Shown: positions 11,284-20,778, counted from the first letter of the stretch. The stretch: DNA of 64,000 bases from Notospermus geniculatus (GCA_002633025.1 NMRB01003141.1:1-64000); one strand, 5' to 3'. Program-made: numbers and translations. Notes: generated from the letters alone by a model not told the origin.

Positions 11284-11831
11284 TCTTTGGACGAAGTAGA
11301 CTAAATCTCCCAAGGCTAAATACCTTGGACGAAGTTATTCTCCCGAGGCTAAACACCTTGGACGAAGTAATTCCATCCCCAAGGCTGAATACCTTGGACG
11401 AAGTACCAAAACTCTCCCAAGGCTGAACACCTTGGACGAAGTACCAAAACTCTCCCAAGGCTGAACACCTTGGACGAAGTACCAAAACTCTCCCAAGGCT
11501 GAACACCTTGGACGAAGTACCAAAACTATCCCAAGGCTAAACACCTTGGACGAAGTACCAAAACTCTCCCAAAGGCTGAACACCTTGGACGAAGTACCAA
11601 AACTCTCCCAAGGCTGAACACCTTGGACGAAGTACCAAAACTCTCCCAAGGCTGAACACCTTGGACGAAGTACCAAAACTCTCCCAAGGCTGAACACCTT
11701 GGACGAAGTACCAAAACTCTCCCAAGGCTGAACACCTTGGACGAAGTACCAAAACTCTCCCAAGGCTGAACACCTTGGACGAAGTACCAAAACTCTCCCA
11801 AGGCTGAACACCTTGGACGAAGTACCAAAAC
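11284..11831. repeat. 36-bp minisatellite, about 15 copies
   Basis: The unit contains CCAAGGCTGAACACCTTGG followed by ACGAAGTACCAAAACTCT. Central copies are nearly identical; copies at the left end (11284-11400) are degenerate or shortened, and one copy near 11571 has an extra base. Each unit has an inner CCAAGG/CCTTGG palindrome. Because 36 is a multiple of three and the unit lacks minus-strand stops, long minus-strand ORFs appear in all three frames; I regard these as artefacts. Confidence 0.95.
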
Positions 11832-12015
11832 TATTGCTGTACAGTCAATACACCGTACGAAACTGAACTTCCATTTCTTGAACCATAACCCCCCCCCCCT
11901 TAGGCTACGCCTACTAAATAGCACTCTTTACATAAAGCAACCATTACCAAAAATTTACAAAACGGAAACTTCCGTATTTGTGAGGCAAAAACTGCCTTCT
12001 AGAATTGTAACTGAC

Positions 12016-12663
12016 GACAGTAGTTCACTTCACAGATAAAACATTGTCAGTCAGCAGCCAGTAGGCCTACCTGCTACTATCAGTCCGGGCTATCAGTTCA
12101 AGTAGGCGTAATCTCCTAATTAAAAACGTTTCCATACCGTTTCTGATTCGTGTGAATTTCTTAACAGCCCGCTCTGTTGAATGCTCTTTGCATTGGCAGC
12201 TGACAATCGCTAGCCCTTTTGAATCTTATTCATTCGAAGTTACTGTACTACGCCAAAAATGATATCACTTCAACAGTATCGTGCAGCAGTTGGTGCTTTC
12301 TTCTCGAAAGCTAGAACACTAAGTTCACATGAACTCGATGAAGAAATTCAGCAGTGTGGTTGTAGGTCTACATTCGTCCCAGCCACTGATAACTTGAAAG
12401 GTAAATATTTTGAGGAAGACGAAATACTGAGCTACAATGTTTGGTTTGACGAAATACCACCCGAAAATCAGCATAGTGAGTTAAAGGAACTGCGAACTGC
12501 CGCGTATTATTGTTCATTACAATGTACCTCGGATTATTATTCATCGTTCTGTGCACTTGAAATGTTGTTCAAGCATCACCTACACATGTGGTTTATGTCA
12601 AATATCCTACAGCAGTGCAATGATGTTGAGTCTAATCCTGGGCCAACCAATAATCCACAAATA
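12016..12663 (+). repeat. 648-bp direct duplication of the Helentron 5' region, copy 1
   Basis: Matches 12754-13401 almost exactly (offset 738). The 90 bases between the copies (12664-12753) are unrelated. The duplicated unit covers the 5' leader, the start codon, the whole leader peptide and the 2A-like motif, and stops a few codons after it. Confidence 0.9.
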
Positions 12664-12669
12664 GGGTAA
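12259..12669 (+). CDS. Free-standing leader peptide with 2A-like motif
   Basis: This 136-codon ORF is the duplicated N-terminus of the Helentron protein at 12997. It starts at the equivalent ATG (MISLQQYRAAVGAFF) and ends seven codons after DVESNPGP (12622-12645), where the duplication ends and a stop follows. The 2A family makes the ribosome skip the Gly-Pro bond, releasing the upstream peptide and continuing. Here almost nothing would be made downstream. The leader is acidic, Cys-containing and of unknown function. Differences from the second copy are few (for example A42 to V, S91 to W, H109 to N). Whether this copy is expressed is unknown. Confidence 0.55.
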   Translation: MISLQQYRAAVGAFFSKARTLSSHELDEEIQQCGCRSTFVPATDNLKGKYFEEDEILSYNVWFDEIPPENQHSELKELRTAAYYCSLQCTSDYYSSFCALEMLFKHHLHMWFMSNILQQCNDVESNPGPTNNPQIG

Positions 12670-12753
12670 AGTGGTACAATTCTAGCCCCCTTTTCTGGTT
12701 TTTTAAGGGTTTCACCACCAAAACACTTGAATATCAACATGAAATTTGGCATA

Positions 12754-13401
12754 GACAGTAGTTCACTTCACAGATAAAACATTGTCAGTCAGCAGCCAGT
12801 AGGCCTACCTGCTACTATCAGTCCGGGCTATCAGTTCAAGTAGGCCTAATCTCCTAATTAAAAACGTTTCCATACCGTTTCTGATTCGTGTGAATTTCTT
12901 AACAGCCCGCTCTGTTGAATGCTCTTTGCATTGGCAGCTGACAATCGCTAGCCCTTTTGAATCCTATTCATTCGAAGTTACTGTACTACGCCAAAAATGA
13001 TATCACTTCAACAGTATCGTGCAGCAGTTGGTGCTTTCTTCTCGAAAGCTAGAACACTAAGTTCACATGAACTCGATGAAGAAATTCAGCAGTGTGGTTG
13101 TAGGTCTACATTCGTCCCAGTCACTGATAACTTGAAAGGTAAATATTTTGAGGAAGACGAAATACTGAGCTACAATGTTTGGTTTGACGAAATACCACCC
13201 GAAAATCAGCATAGTGAGTTAAAGGAACTGCGAACTGCCGCGTATTATTGTTCATTACAATGTACCTGGGATTATTATTCATCGTTCTGTGCACTTGAAA
13301 TGTTGTTCAAGCATCACCTAAACATGTGGTTTATGTCAAATATCCTACAGCAGTGCAATGATGTTGAGTCTAATCCTGGGCCAACCAATAATCCACAAAT
13401 A
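12754..13401 (+). repeat. 648-bp direct duplication of the Helentron 5' region, copy 2
   Basis: Second copy of 12016-12663; this one runs on into the protease, Rep and helicase coding sequence. Confidence 0.9.
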
Positions 13402-14559
13402 TCCAAAGTCGTTCAGGGCCATTTTCATCAAGGTCATACAGCCAAGTTTTCACCTCAGTCTGCTGGAAAACAATGTGTTGCAAATGCGGCTACTTCGTTA
13501 ATGTATTCAGTCATAATGTCACCAGAACATTGGGAACGTGATGATTTGGATCAAATATTACAAAATGGTGACGACTTGTATCGCCGGCTAAATGTCACAA
13601 CTTACTTGGCTGTTGATGAATTGCCAACATACATCACCTGTTGGAATGAATATTTTAAACTAAAACCATTTGGAACAACAAAAAATGTCCTGTTGCAGAT
13701 GGACTGTGTTCAGCCACCTTATTTATCTGTAGCAGATGCATGCAATCAAATGGCAACTTCTAGAATGGCTATTCTCATTATTGGATTTGATGCCTTTGCG
13801 GTTATATTCCACCAAAATTCATACTTTGTAGTAGATTCCCACAGTAGAAATAGATTTGGAGACCCAACGCCTGAAGGTACATCTGTGATGTTACAATTGG
13901 ATGATGAACGTGAACTTGCCAACTACCTTGCTAGGTATGCTGAGAATCTGAACCAAAATGTTTTTGAGATAACATTCTTCAATGTAAGTAAAATATCATC
14001 AAAAGCCTTCAAATTGGGACAAATGAGACAAGCAAGTAGGCCTAAACATGACTCTTCGCAAACTGTGAAGACCAGTGAAATATCTCAAATTAGTCGACCA
14101 CTAATAAATGAAAATCAAGGCCAGAAAGAACAGGAGAAAACTGTGGCTCCAAAAGATAATACCAGTAGTTGTGATCTTTCAACCTATTTCACAGATCAGA
14201 AAGAAAAACAGGAAAAAAGGAAACAGTACATGAAACAGTACATGCGTCAAAAACGCATCGAGCCAGATTACAAAACCAGCGAGAGGAAACACAAGCAGCT
14301 GAAGAGAATGGATTTACATTATAAAGCTCAAGAACTAGAAAGTAAACGGCAAGTCAGGACTTGTCCAAAGTATAAAGTGAAAGAAAATGAAAGAGGAACA
14401 CCAAGCAAACAAAAACTTCACGTATGTGTCCTGAATTTAAGCAAAAAGAAAAAAGAAGTAAACAAGAAGTTAGAACAAATCCAGAGTATAAAGCAAAAGA
14501 AAATGAAAGAGGGACATCAAGCAAACAAAAACTTCGTTTATGTCCTGAATTTAAGGTAA
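12997..14559 (+). CDS. Helentron protein, N-terminal part: 2A leader, cysteine protease, start of basic repeats
   Basis: 520 codons. Residues 1-121 are a leader that ends in the 2A-like NDVESNPGP (Gly128-Pro129 at 13378-13383). Residues about 136-300 resemble the tegument-type/OTU-like ubiquitin-processing cysteine proteases found in many Helitrons: GHFHQGHTAKF, then GKQCVANAATSL with the presumed nucleophile Cys160, LDQILQNGDDLYRRL, and DSHSRN with the presumed His282. Residues from about 400 are Lys/Arg-rich. The last ~40 codons are out of frame relative to the downstream repeats, because about 2 extra bases occur near 14420. So the natural protein continued into 14424 and then 15137. The role of the protease is inferred: polyprotein cleavage or ubiquitin removal. 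Confidence 0.75.
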   Translation: MISLQQYRAAVGAFFSKARTLSSHELDEEIQQCGCRSTFVPVTDNLKGKYFEEDEILSYNVWFDEIPPENQHSELKELRTAAYYCSLQCTWDYYSSFCALEMLFKHHLNMWFMSNILQQCNDVESNPGPTNNPQISKVVQGHFHQGHTAKFSPQSAGKQCVANAATSLMYSVIMSPEHWERDDLDQILQNGDDLYRRLNVTTYLAVDELPTYITCWNEYFKLKPFGTTKNVLLQMDCVQPPYLSVADACNQMATSRMAILIIGFDAFAVIFHQNSYFVVDSHSRNRFGDPTPEGTSVMLQLDDERELANYLARYAENLNQNVFEITFFNVSKISSKAFKLGQMRQASRPKHDSSQTVKTSEISQISRPLINENQGQKEQEKTVAPKDNTSSCDLSTYFTDQKEKQEKRKQYMKQYMRQKRIEPDYKTSERKHKQLKRMDLHYKAQELESKRQVRTCPKYKVKENERGTPSKQKLHVCVLNLSKKKKEVNKKLEQIQSIKQKKMKEGHQANKNFVYVLNLR

Positions 14560-15185
14560 AAGAAAGAAAAAATAAACATCAGGCCAGAACAAACCCAGAG
14601 TATAAGACTAAGGAGCTTAGAAGTAAGCAACAAATCAGAACAAACCCAGAGTATAGGGTTAGGGAGCTTAGAAGTAAGCATCAAATCAGAACTAACCTAG
14701 AGTATAAAGCTAAAGAAATTGAAAGAGGAACATCAAGCAAACAAAAACTTCGTTTATGTCCTGAATTTAAGGTAAAGGAAAGAAAAAATAAACATCAGGC
14801 CAGAACAAACCCAGAGTATAAGACTAAGGAGCTTAGAAGTAAGCAACAAATCCGAACAAACCCAGAGTATAAGACTAAGGAGCTTAGAAGTAAGCAACAA
14901 ATCAGAACCAACCCAGAGTATAAAGCTAAAGAAAATGAAAGAGGAACATCAAGCAAACGAAAACTTCGTTTATGTCCTGAATTTAAGGTGAAAGAAAGAA
15001 AAGGTAAACAACAAGCCAGAACAAATCCAGAGTATAAGACTAAGGAGCTTAAAGAAGTAAGCAACAAATTAGAACAAACCCAGAGTATAAAGCTAAAGAA
15101 AATGAAAGAGGAACATCAAGCAAACAAAAACTTCGTATGCGTCCTGAATATAAAACTAAAGAACTCGCAACTAAACAAAACATAA
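14424..15185 (+). CDS. Helentron protein, Lys/Arg-rich tandem repeat segment
   Basis: This frame carries about a dozen degenerate repeats of the type RTNPEYKTKELRSKQQI alternating with GTSSKQKLRLCPEFKVKERK. The tract spans roughly 14340-15200 at DNA level and is strongly basic, so it could bind nucleic acid; that is inference. It is linked to the upstream ORF by a shift near 14420 and to the downstream ORF by a 2-base gain near 15050 (CTTAAAGAAGT where other units have CTTAGAAGT). Similar basic repeats precede the Rep domain in other animal Helitrons. Confidence 0.6.
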   Translation: MCPEFKQKEKRSKQEVRTNPEYKAKENERGTSSKQKLRLCPEFKVKERKNKHQARTNPEYKTKELRSKQQIRTNPEYRVRELRSKHQIRTNLEYKAKEIERGTSSKQKLRLCPEFKVKERKNKHQARTNPEYKTKELRSKQQIRTNPEYKTKELRSKQQIRTNPEYKAKENERGTSSKRKLRLCPEFKVKERKGKQQARTNPEYKTKELKEVSNKLEQTQSIKLKKMKEEHQANKNFVCVLNIKLKNSQLNKT

Positions 15186-18100
15186 GAATGAATCCTGAAA
15201 TAAAAGAGAAGGAAAAACTAAGCAAACAAAAAAGTCGAGATAATCCACGTGTATATACAGTTGAACAAAATAAAGATGTCATGAGGAAAAGGAAATTAAG
15301 AACTCAGGAAGATTATCAGTACATGGAAAGGGAAACAAAACGCTGCAAACGTGCTATGGACCGGGAATATCAAGTGAAAGAAAGAAAAAGAAATACAAGT
15401 AAAAGAAAAGCCAGCAGGACAAAACCTGGTGTTAAAGAAATTGAGTCAGCTATAAGAACAGAAAAATTATATGGAGATAGCCTAGAGGACAGCATACAAA
15501 TATTTCATGAAAATGTGTCTACTGGACCAGTCTATGTATGTTCTTGTTGTCATCAGACATGGTTTAAACACTCTGTTATTGAAGTAAAGAAGGTCCATGT
15601 CCCAACAGATCAACAACATCTCTTATCCGAATGTCTTACAGGCTATACTTCAGTCAGTAACAAAGAGTGGATGTGTAGAACATGTAGAGAAACCATTTGC
15701 AAAGGGAAAATACCAAAGTTGTCGATCAAAAATAACATGGGATTCAAGGTAAAAGAAAGGCCTCCAGAATTAGACTTGCATCAGTTGGAAGAAAGATTGA
15801 TATCACTGCGTATTCCATTCATGCAAATGAGAGAACTGCCAGTTGGTGGACAGAAAATGGTCAGAGGCAATGTTGTCAATGTCCCCATTGATGTGTCAAA
15901 AACTGTTCTATCTTTACCCAGAAATCTGACAGAAATGGAAACAGTACCAGTAAAATTGAAAAGGCGAATGCAATACAAGAGGAATGAATTCATCGAGAAC
16001 ATCCGACCAACAAAAGTACTAAATGCTTTAAAGTGGTTAAAAGATAACAGCCCATTCTACAAGGACATCAATATCAGTAGCGAGCAGCAATGGACAGAAT
16101 CACTTCACCCACAACATTGTGGCGAGATGTCCTCATTTGTTGACAGAAGAGAAACTGAACCTCTCCCAAGCACATCAAGAGAAGTTGTACCTCTCCCAAG
16201 CAGTATCAATACAAAACACCTAAATTTGCCTACAGCTGATGCAGAAAATGAAAATGATTCTGAAGATGATGATAGTGACAATTTCAGTGAGGTTGATGAA
16301 ACTGAACTTACAGCATCTGGAAATATGGACACAATGCTTGATACTGCTGAACTGACTGAACCTGAGGAATACATTTTTGCTCCTGGAGAAGGACAAACTC
16401 CTTTAGGCTTATTTCATGATAGCAATGCAGAATATCTGTCATTTCCCACCATATTCTGTGGACAAGGTAGATCTGATCATCCAATAGAGGTACATTACAG
16501 TGACATAAGCAAATATGAATTGAGAAGTGTAGACCGCAGAGTCACCCAAAATATTCCAAATGTTTTCTTCAAATTGAAAAAGCTCCAGATCAAACAAATG
16601 TCAGATAAAGTGAAATTATCTGTCCGACGTTGTAAAAGTAAAGGAGAAACCTACACTGCCCAGCAGATGTTGGATGATGATACAAGGAATCGCATGGTAC
16701 ACTTAGATGAAGGCTATTACATATTCAGGACCATACGAAATTCACCACCCTACCTAGAAAACAAGAAAAAAGAAGTTTTTGCTATGATTCGACAGCTTGG
16801 CATACCAACACTATTCATTTCGTTGTCAGCCGCTGATACAAGATGGTCACCTCTTCTAAAGACACTTGGCCTAATGATTGACAAGGTTGAATACAGTGAC
16901 GAGGAAATCGAACAATTCAACTGGCAAACTAGAAGCAGACTTCTTAGTGCTGATCCTGTTACCTGTGCTAGATATTTTGACAACCGATTCCGAGAATTCA
17001 TGAAGACTGTTTTGAAAGGACCTCATAATCCATTGGGTGTGATCACTGATAGTTTCCACAGAATTGAATTCCAACAAAGGGGATCCCCTCATGTTCATAT
17101 GGCTTTGTGGATAGAAAATGCACCCAAGTATGCATCATGCTCTGAAGAAGAAGTTGTTGACTTCATTGATTCCATAATCAGTGTGTCAGCTGATGTCAGT
17201 GAAAGTGACCTTCCGTTCCTCGCTTTACAATATCATAAACATTCCAAGACCTGCAGAAAAGGTAAATGCCCCGTGTGCAGATTTGGATTTCCAATGCCTC
17301 CAATGAGAAGAACTAGAATTTTGGAACCATTAAATTTAGACCCAAACATTACTGATGAAGAATCAAAAGTATACAAAGAAAATTTCAAGAAGATTACTGC
17401 AACTTTAAATACCATGGGTGACGGTAAAGATACCAAGTGCACGTTTGACGAATTCCTCACTGAACTTGAAATGACAGAAGAAGACTATATCAAAAGTATT
17501 CGTTCATCACTGAAAGCACCAAAGGTTTTCTTGCAGAGACAACCATGGGAAATTCGCATCAACCCATACATGAAAGGTCTACTGACTGCCTGGCAAGCCA
17601 ATCACGATATACAATTTATTCTTGACGGCTATGCGGTGGCTGTGTACATCATTGCTTACACTTGTAAGGCCCAGAAAGGAATGAGCACCTTGCTAGATAC
17701 TGCTGCTAAAGAAGCAAAGTCAGACAAGATGGAACTCCGACAGGCTGTACGCCACATGGGAAACAAATTTCTGAATTGTGTCGAAACAGGAGCACAAGAG
17801 GCAGCATATCTAGTTCTACAACTACCAATGACACAGTGCTCTCGAGATGTTGTTTTCATCAACACAAACACTCCTGAAGAACGACCATTTATACTGAAAG
17901 ACAGGGCTAAGTTAGAAAAACTCAAACCAACATCAACCGATGTGCAAACAGCAGGAATGATCACATGGTATGCGAGGAGAACATTTCTGAAACAGTGCTG
18001 TTTAGCTGATTATGTGTCACAGTTCAGTATCACTTATCCCAAGAATGACAAACTGGATGATCCATTCGAAGACAATTTTGATGATTACCCACTAGACGAA

Positions 18101-18946
18101 TCTGAGGATACTTGCAACAAGGACCCCGCTCCTGATGTTAACAACGATGAAAATGAAGAACATGACTTCACACTCGAACCCACATACATCACACGCCGTG
18201 GTGTCAAAATCACGAAAAGGAAAAACGCAAAGATAATACGATATGTCAATTTCAGCAAAGAAAAAGATTCAGAAGCCTACTACAGAGAACGTATCTTATT
18301 ATTCCACCCTTGGTCAAAGAACGAAAATCTGTTAAAAGGAAAGTATGAGACCTATGAACAGCAATACAACTTTTTAAAAGCAACAACAGGTATTGAAGCT
18401 AAAAGAAGAGAATATGAAAATTTCAATGAAGAATTGTTGGAAGCTATTGCTGAAGCAGAAAATGAAGATCCTGTTGAACAAGATGAGATAGAAGACACCA
18501 TCCAGACCAAAGAATGTTTATTCTTTGACCCTGATCGTTCAGACAATCAGAGACATTATGACATTGCACAAGACTTGGGAATACCTCTTAGATTAACAGA
18601 TCAGCAAGTTGAATTGATTAGCCACAGACTGCCCAATGATCAGTACAAGGAGTTACTGAGATCACTCAACTTAAAACAAAGAGAGATCTTTACACATGTA
18701 ATTCAGACAATCAAGTCAAGTAACCTGAGTAATGAGCAACTTTACATGTTCATAACTGGCGGTGCTGGTGTAGGCAAATCACAAGTTGTGAAGGCACTCT
18801 ATCAATTCCTGCTACGACTTCTCTGCTCTGAAGAGGGACAAAATCCAGAAGATGTGAGAATCCAAATAGTTGCTCCAAGTGGTTTTGCTGCATATATTGT
18901 CCATGGTTCCACAATACAATTCAGACAATCAAGTCAAGTAACCTGA
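15137..18946 (+). CDS. Helentron Rep-helicase (rolling-circle replication initiator plus PIF1-like helicase, N-terminal part)
   Basis: 1269 codons, in this order: the end of the basic repeats; a Cys-rich block (CSCCHQTW and CRTC, residues ~130-190) leading into the conserved Helitron N-terminal region; and an acidic linker (~370-410). The Rep domain follows, with the HUH motif HVH at residues 652-654 (17090-17098) and the two catalytic tyrosines in YIIAY (Y837 and Y841). The start of the PIF1-like helicase carries the Walker A motif GGAGVGKS at about 18758-18782. Rep nicks and joins single-stranded DNA in rolling-circle transposition. The frame is lost at 18918, where a 218-bp tandem duplication begins. 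The true start lies upstream in the 12997 ORF, so this ATG is not the native one. Confidence 0.85.
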   Translation: MRPEYKTKELATKQNIRMNPEIKEKEKLSKQKSRDNPRVYTVEQNKDVMRKRKLRTQEDYQYMERETKRCKRAMDREYQVKERKRNTSKRKASRTKPGVKEIESAIRTEKLYGDSLEDSIQIFHENVSTGPVYVCSCCHQTWFKHSVIEVKKVHVPTDQQHLLSECLTGYTSVSNKEWMCRTCRETICKGKIPKLSIKNNMGFKVKERPPELDLHQLEERLISLRIPFMQMRELPVGGQKMVRGNVVNVPIDVSKTVLSLPRNLTEMETVPVKLKRRMQYKRNEFIENIRPTKVLNALKWLKDNSPFYKDINISSEQQWTESLHPQHCGEMSSFVDRRETEPLPSTSREVVPLPSSINTKHLNLPTADAENENDSEDDDSDNFSEVDETELTASGNMDTMLDTAELTEPEEYIFAPGEGQTPLGLFHDSNAEYLSFPTIFCGQGRSDHPIEVHYSDISKYELRSVDRRVTQNIPNVFFKLKKLQIKQMSDKVKLSVRRCKSKGETYTAQQMLDDDTRNRMVHLDEGYYIFRTIRNSPPYLENKKKEVFAMIRQLGIPTLFISLSAADTRWSPLLKTLGLMIDKVEYSDEEIEQFNWQTRSRLLSADPVTCARYFDNRFREFMKTVLKGPHNPLGVITDSFHRIEFQQRGSPHVHMALWIENAPKYASCSEEEVVDFIDSIISVSADVSESDLPFLALQYHKHSKTCRKGKCPVCRFGFPMPPMRRTRILEPLNLDPNITDEESKVYKENFKKITATLNTMGDGKDTKCTFDEFLTELEMTEEDYIKSIRSSLKAPKVFLQRQPWEIRINPYMKGLLTAWQANHDIQFILDGYAVAVYIIAYTCKAQKGMSTLLDTAAKEAKSDKMELRQAVRHMGNKFLNCVETGAQEAAYLVLQLPMTQCSRDVVFINTNTPEERPFILKDRAKLEKLKPTSTDVQTAGMITWYARRTFLKQCCLADYVSQFSITYPKNDKLDDPFEDNFDDYPLDESEDTCNKDPAPDVNNDENEEHDFTLEPTYITRRGVKITKRKNAKIIRYVNFSKEKDSEAYYRERILLFHPWSKNENLLKGKYETYEQQYNFLKATTGIEAKRREYENFNEELLEAIAEAENEDPVEQDEIEDTIQTKECLFFDPDRSDNQRHYDIAQDLGIPLRLTDQQVELISHRLPNDQYKELLRSLNLKQREIFTHVIQTIKSSNLSNEQLYMFITGGAGVGKSQVVKALYQFLLRLLCSEEGQNPEDVRIQIVAPSGFAAYIVHGSTIQFRQSSQVT

Positions 18947-19135
18947 GTAATGAGCAACTTTACATGTTCATAACTGGCGGTGCTGGTGTAGGCAAATCAC
19001 AAGTTGTGAAGACACTCTATCAATTCTTGCTATGACTTCTCTGCTCTGAAGAGGGACAAAATCCAGAAGATGTGAGAATCCAAATAGTTGCTCCAAGTGG
19101 TTTTGCTGCATATATTGTCCATGGTTCCACAATAC
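18700..19135 (+). repeat. 218-bp tandem duplication in the helicase domain
   Basis: 18700-18917 and 18918-19135 are near-identical and adjacent, each containing the Walker A region. 218 is not a multiple of three, so the frame shifts. The second copy also has an in-frame TGA where the first has CGA (near 19034). Both changes inactivate the helicase in this copy. Confidence 0.9.
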
Positions 19136-20778
19136 ACTCTGCCTTTGCAATACCCTTTCAGAAAGATCTAAAAGTCTACAAACCCCTTACCCAAGAGAGA
19201 AGGAATACAATGCGAGCTAAATATAGGCACCTTAAAGTTCTCTTCATTGATGAAATTTCGATGGTTGGCTGTGAGATGCTTCTTTTCATCCACCAGAGAT
19301 TACAAGAAATTATGGGTGTAAAGAAACTATTTGGAGGAGTGCATGTAATCACAATTGGAGATATGTTTCAGCTGAGACCATGTTTTGGTGGATATGTATT
19401 TGAAGACTCTAAAGCACCTAATGCTCAACTCGAAGGTGAATTGTGGAACATTTGGCAAGAACACTTTGTTGTTTATGAGCTTGATGAAATAATGAGACAA
19501 CAAGATGACATGGGATTTGCCAACACGCTCAGCAGACTCCGAATTGGAAAACAGACACAAGAAGACATAGCACTTTTGAAAACACGTGAAATCGGTACTC
19601 ATGACTCGAGCTTCCCAAAAGAATTGCCCCATATTTTCTTACTGAATAAACAAGTCGATGATCATAACCAGAAAATGTTTAATGAAACAACTGAAACAAA
19701 AACTGTTGTACATGCTCAAGATATTATCACCACAGCATGCACAAAAGAGATGCAAAATAAGATATCACAAAGTCTGAAAACTGTTGCAGCATACAGCAAC
19801 TGTGCAAACCTACAAAGAACACTAAATATTGCAGTCTCCCTCACATACATAATCTCAATCAATCTTGATGTTGATGATGGACTTGTCAACGGTTCAACAT
19901 GCATTGTGAAACATATACAGTATAATGCTGAACTGCAGAATCCGTCCATTATATGGGTAGAATTTGAACAAGAAAAAATTGGACAACAACAACGAACTTC
20001 GAACAGTTGCTTTTATTCATCAGCCATCGACAAATCATGGACACCTATATTTGCAGTCAAAAGACAATTTCAGTGGGGAAAGAATCATTTTGTTCTGAGG
20101 ACACAATTTCCTCTGAAGCAAAGTAATGCACGAACAGTACACTCTTCACAAGGTGGAACATTCCACAAACTTGTCATAAATATGAACACGATGCTCAGAA
20201 ATACACCCCCAAGTCTTAAAACCCACTCACATTATGTAGCATTAAGCCGAGTCCGCTCAATCAATGACCTATATATTATTGACCTCAATGAAAAAGACAT
20301 CTCTCAGTCATCTAAAGTGAAAGATTACATGAGATTAATGAAACAAGCTCAGAAACTTTCCTTATGTTATACTCCAGTATACGAAGGCAAACAATTCAAT
20401 ATTGTTTTTGTGAATGTGGAATCTCTCACTGGACACATCAACAGATTAGCACAGAATGAATGCGTTACAACTGCTGCTGTCATTGCATTTACCAATTCAC
20501 ATCTGATAGACTCTAGTGAGTACAGCTTACCAAATCATAAACCAATACACAGTAATGCGCAGCAAATTACAAACCCTTACCATGATTCAGTTTCTCACCT
20601 TCGAGTTTACATTCATGATGAAATCACAGTTCTAGGAAGATCATTTTATAACACTGACACATTTGAAGCAATCTTCATCTCCATTCTTCCCCCATACTCT
20701 CGTGAGATATTTTACATCATGGTCATTAATGTGTACCAAGATTGTCATTGGTCAAATTTGATTAAACAGTTTGATTAA
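19072..20778 (+). CDS. Helentron helicase C-terminal part and start of endonuclease domain
   Basis: 568 codons. It contains the PIF1-like Walker B motif (VLFIDEISMVG), a GDMFQLRP motif, ELDEIMRQQDDMGFA, a motif V-like segment (NARTVHSSQG) and the motif VI-like HYVALSRVRS. From about residue 440 an endonuclease/exonuclease/phosphatase-type domain starts (FNIVFVNVESLTGH). That C-terminal domain is the mark of Helentrons as opposed to canonical Helitrons. The ORF ends at a premature TAA (20776-20778). It is separated from the Rep ORF by the duplication at 18700-19135. Confidence 0.85.
   Translation: MRIQIVAPSGFAAYIVHGSTIHSAFAIPFQKDLKVYKPLTQERRNTMRAKYRHLKVLFIDEISMVGCEMLLFIHQRLQEIMGVKKLFGGVHVITIGDMFQLRPCFGGYVFEDSKAPNAQLEGELWNIWQEHFVVYELDEIMRQQDDMGFANTLSRLRIGKQTQEDIALLKTREIGTHDSSFPKELPHIFLLNKQVDDHNQKMFNETTETKTVVHAQDIITTACTKEMQNKISQSLKTVAAYSNCANLQRTLNIAVSLTYIISINLDVDDGLVNGSTCIVKHIQYNAELQNPSIIWVEFEQEKIGQQQRTSNSCFYSSAIDKSWTPIFAVKRQFQWGKNHFVLRTQFPLKQSNARTVHSSQGGTFHKLVINMNTMLRNTPPSLKTHSHYVALSRVRSINDLYIIDLNEKDISQSSKVKDYMRLMKQAQKLSLCYTPVYEGKQFNIVFVNVESLTGHINRLAQNECVTTAAVIAFTNSHLIDSSEYSLPNHKPIHSNAQQITNPYHDSVSHLRVYIHDEITVLGRSFYNTDTFEAIFISILPPYSREIFYIMVINVYQDCHWSNLIKQFD

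Noticed and set aside
11284-11831. CRISPR-like regular repeats
   Set aside because: Units are contiguous with no unique spacers, and the window is eukaryotic.
11252-11924. Minus-strand ORFs of up to 158 codons with repeated WYFVQGVQPWESF-type units
   Set aside because: They arise from a 36-bp minisatellite lacking stops; all three frames are open, and there is no start context or domain.
12259-20778. An active autonomous Helentron
   Set aside because: Two frame shifts, a tandem duplication, in-frame stops and a 3' truncation are present.
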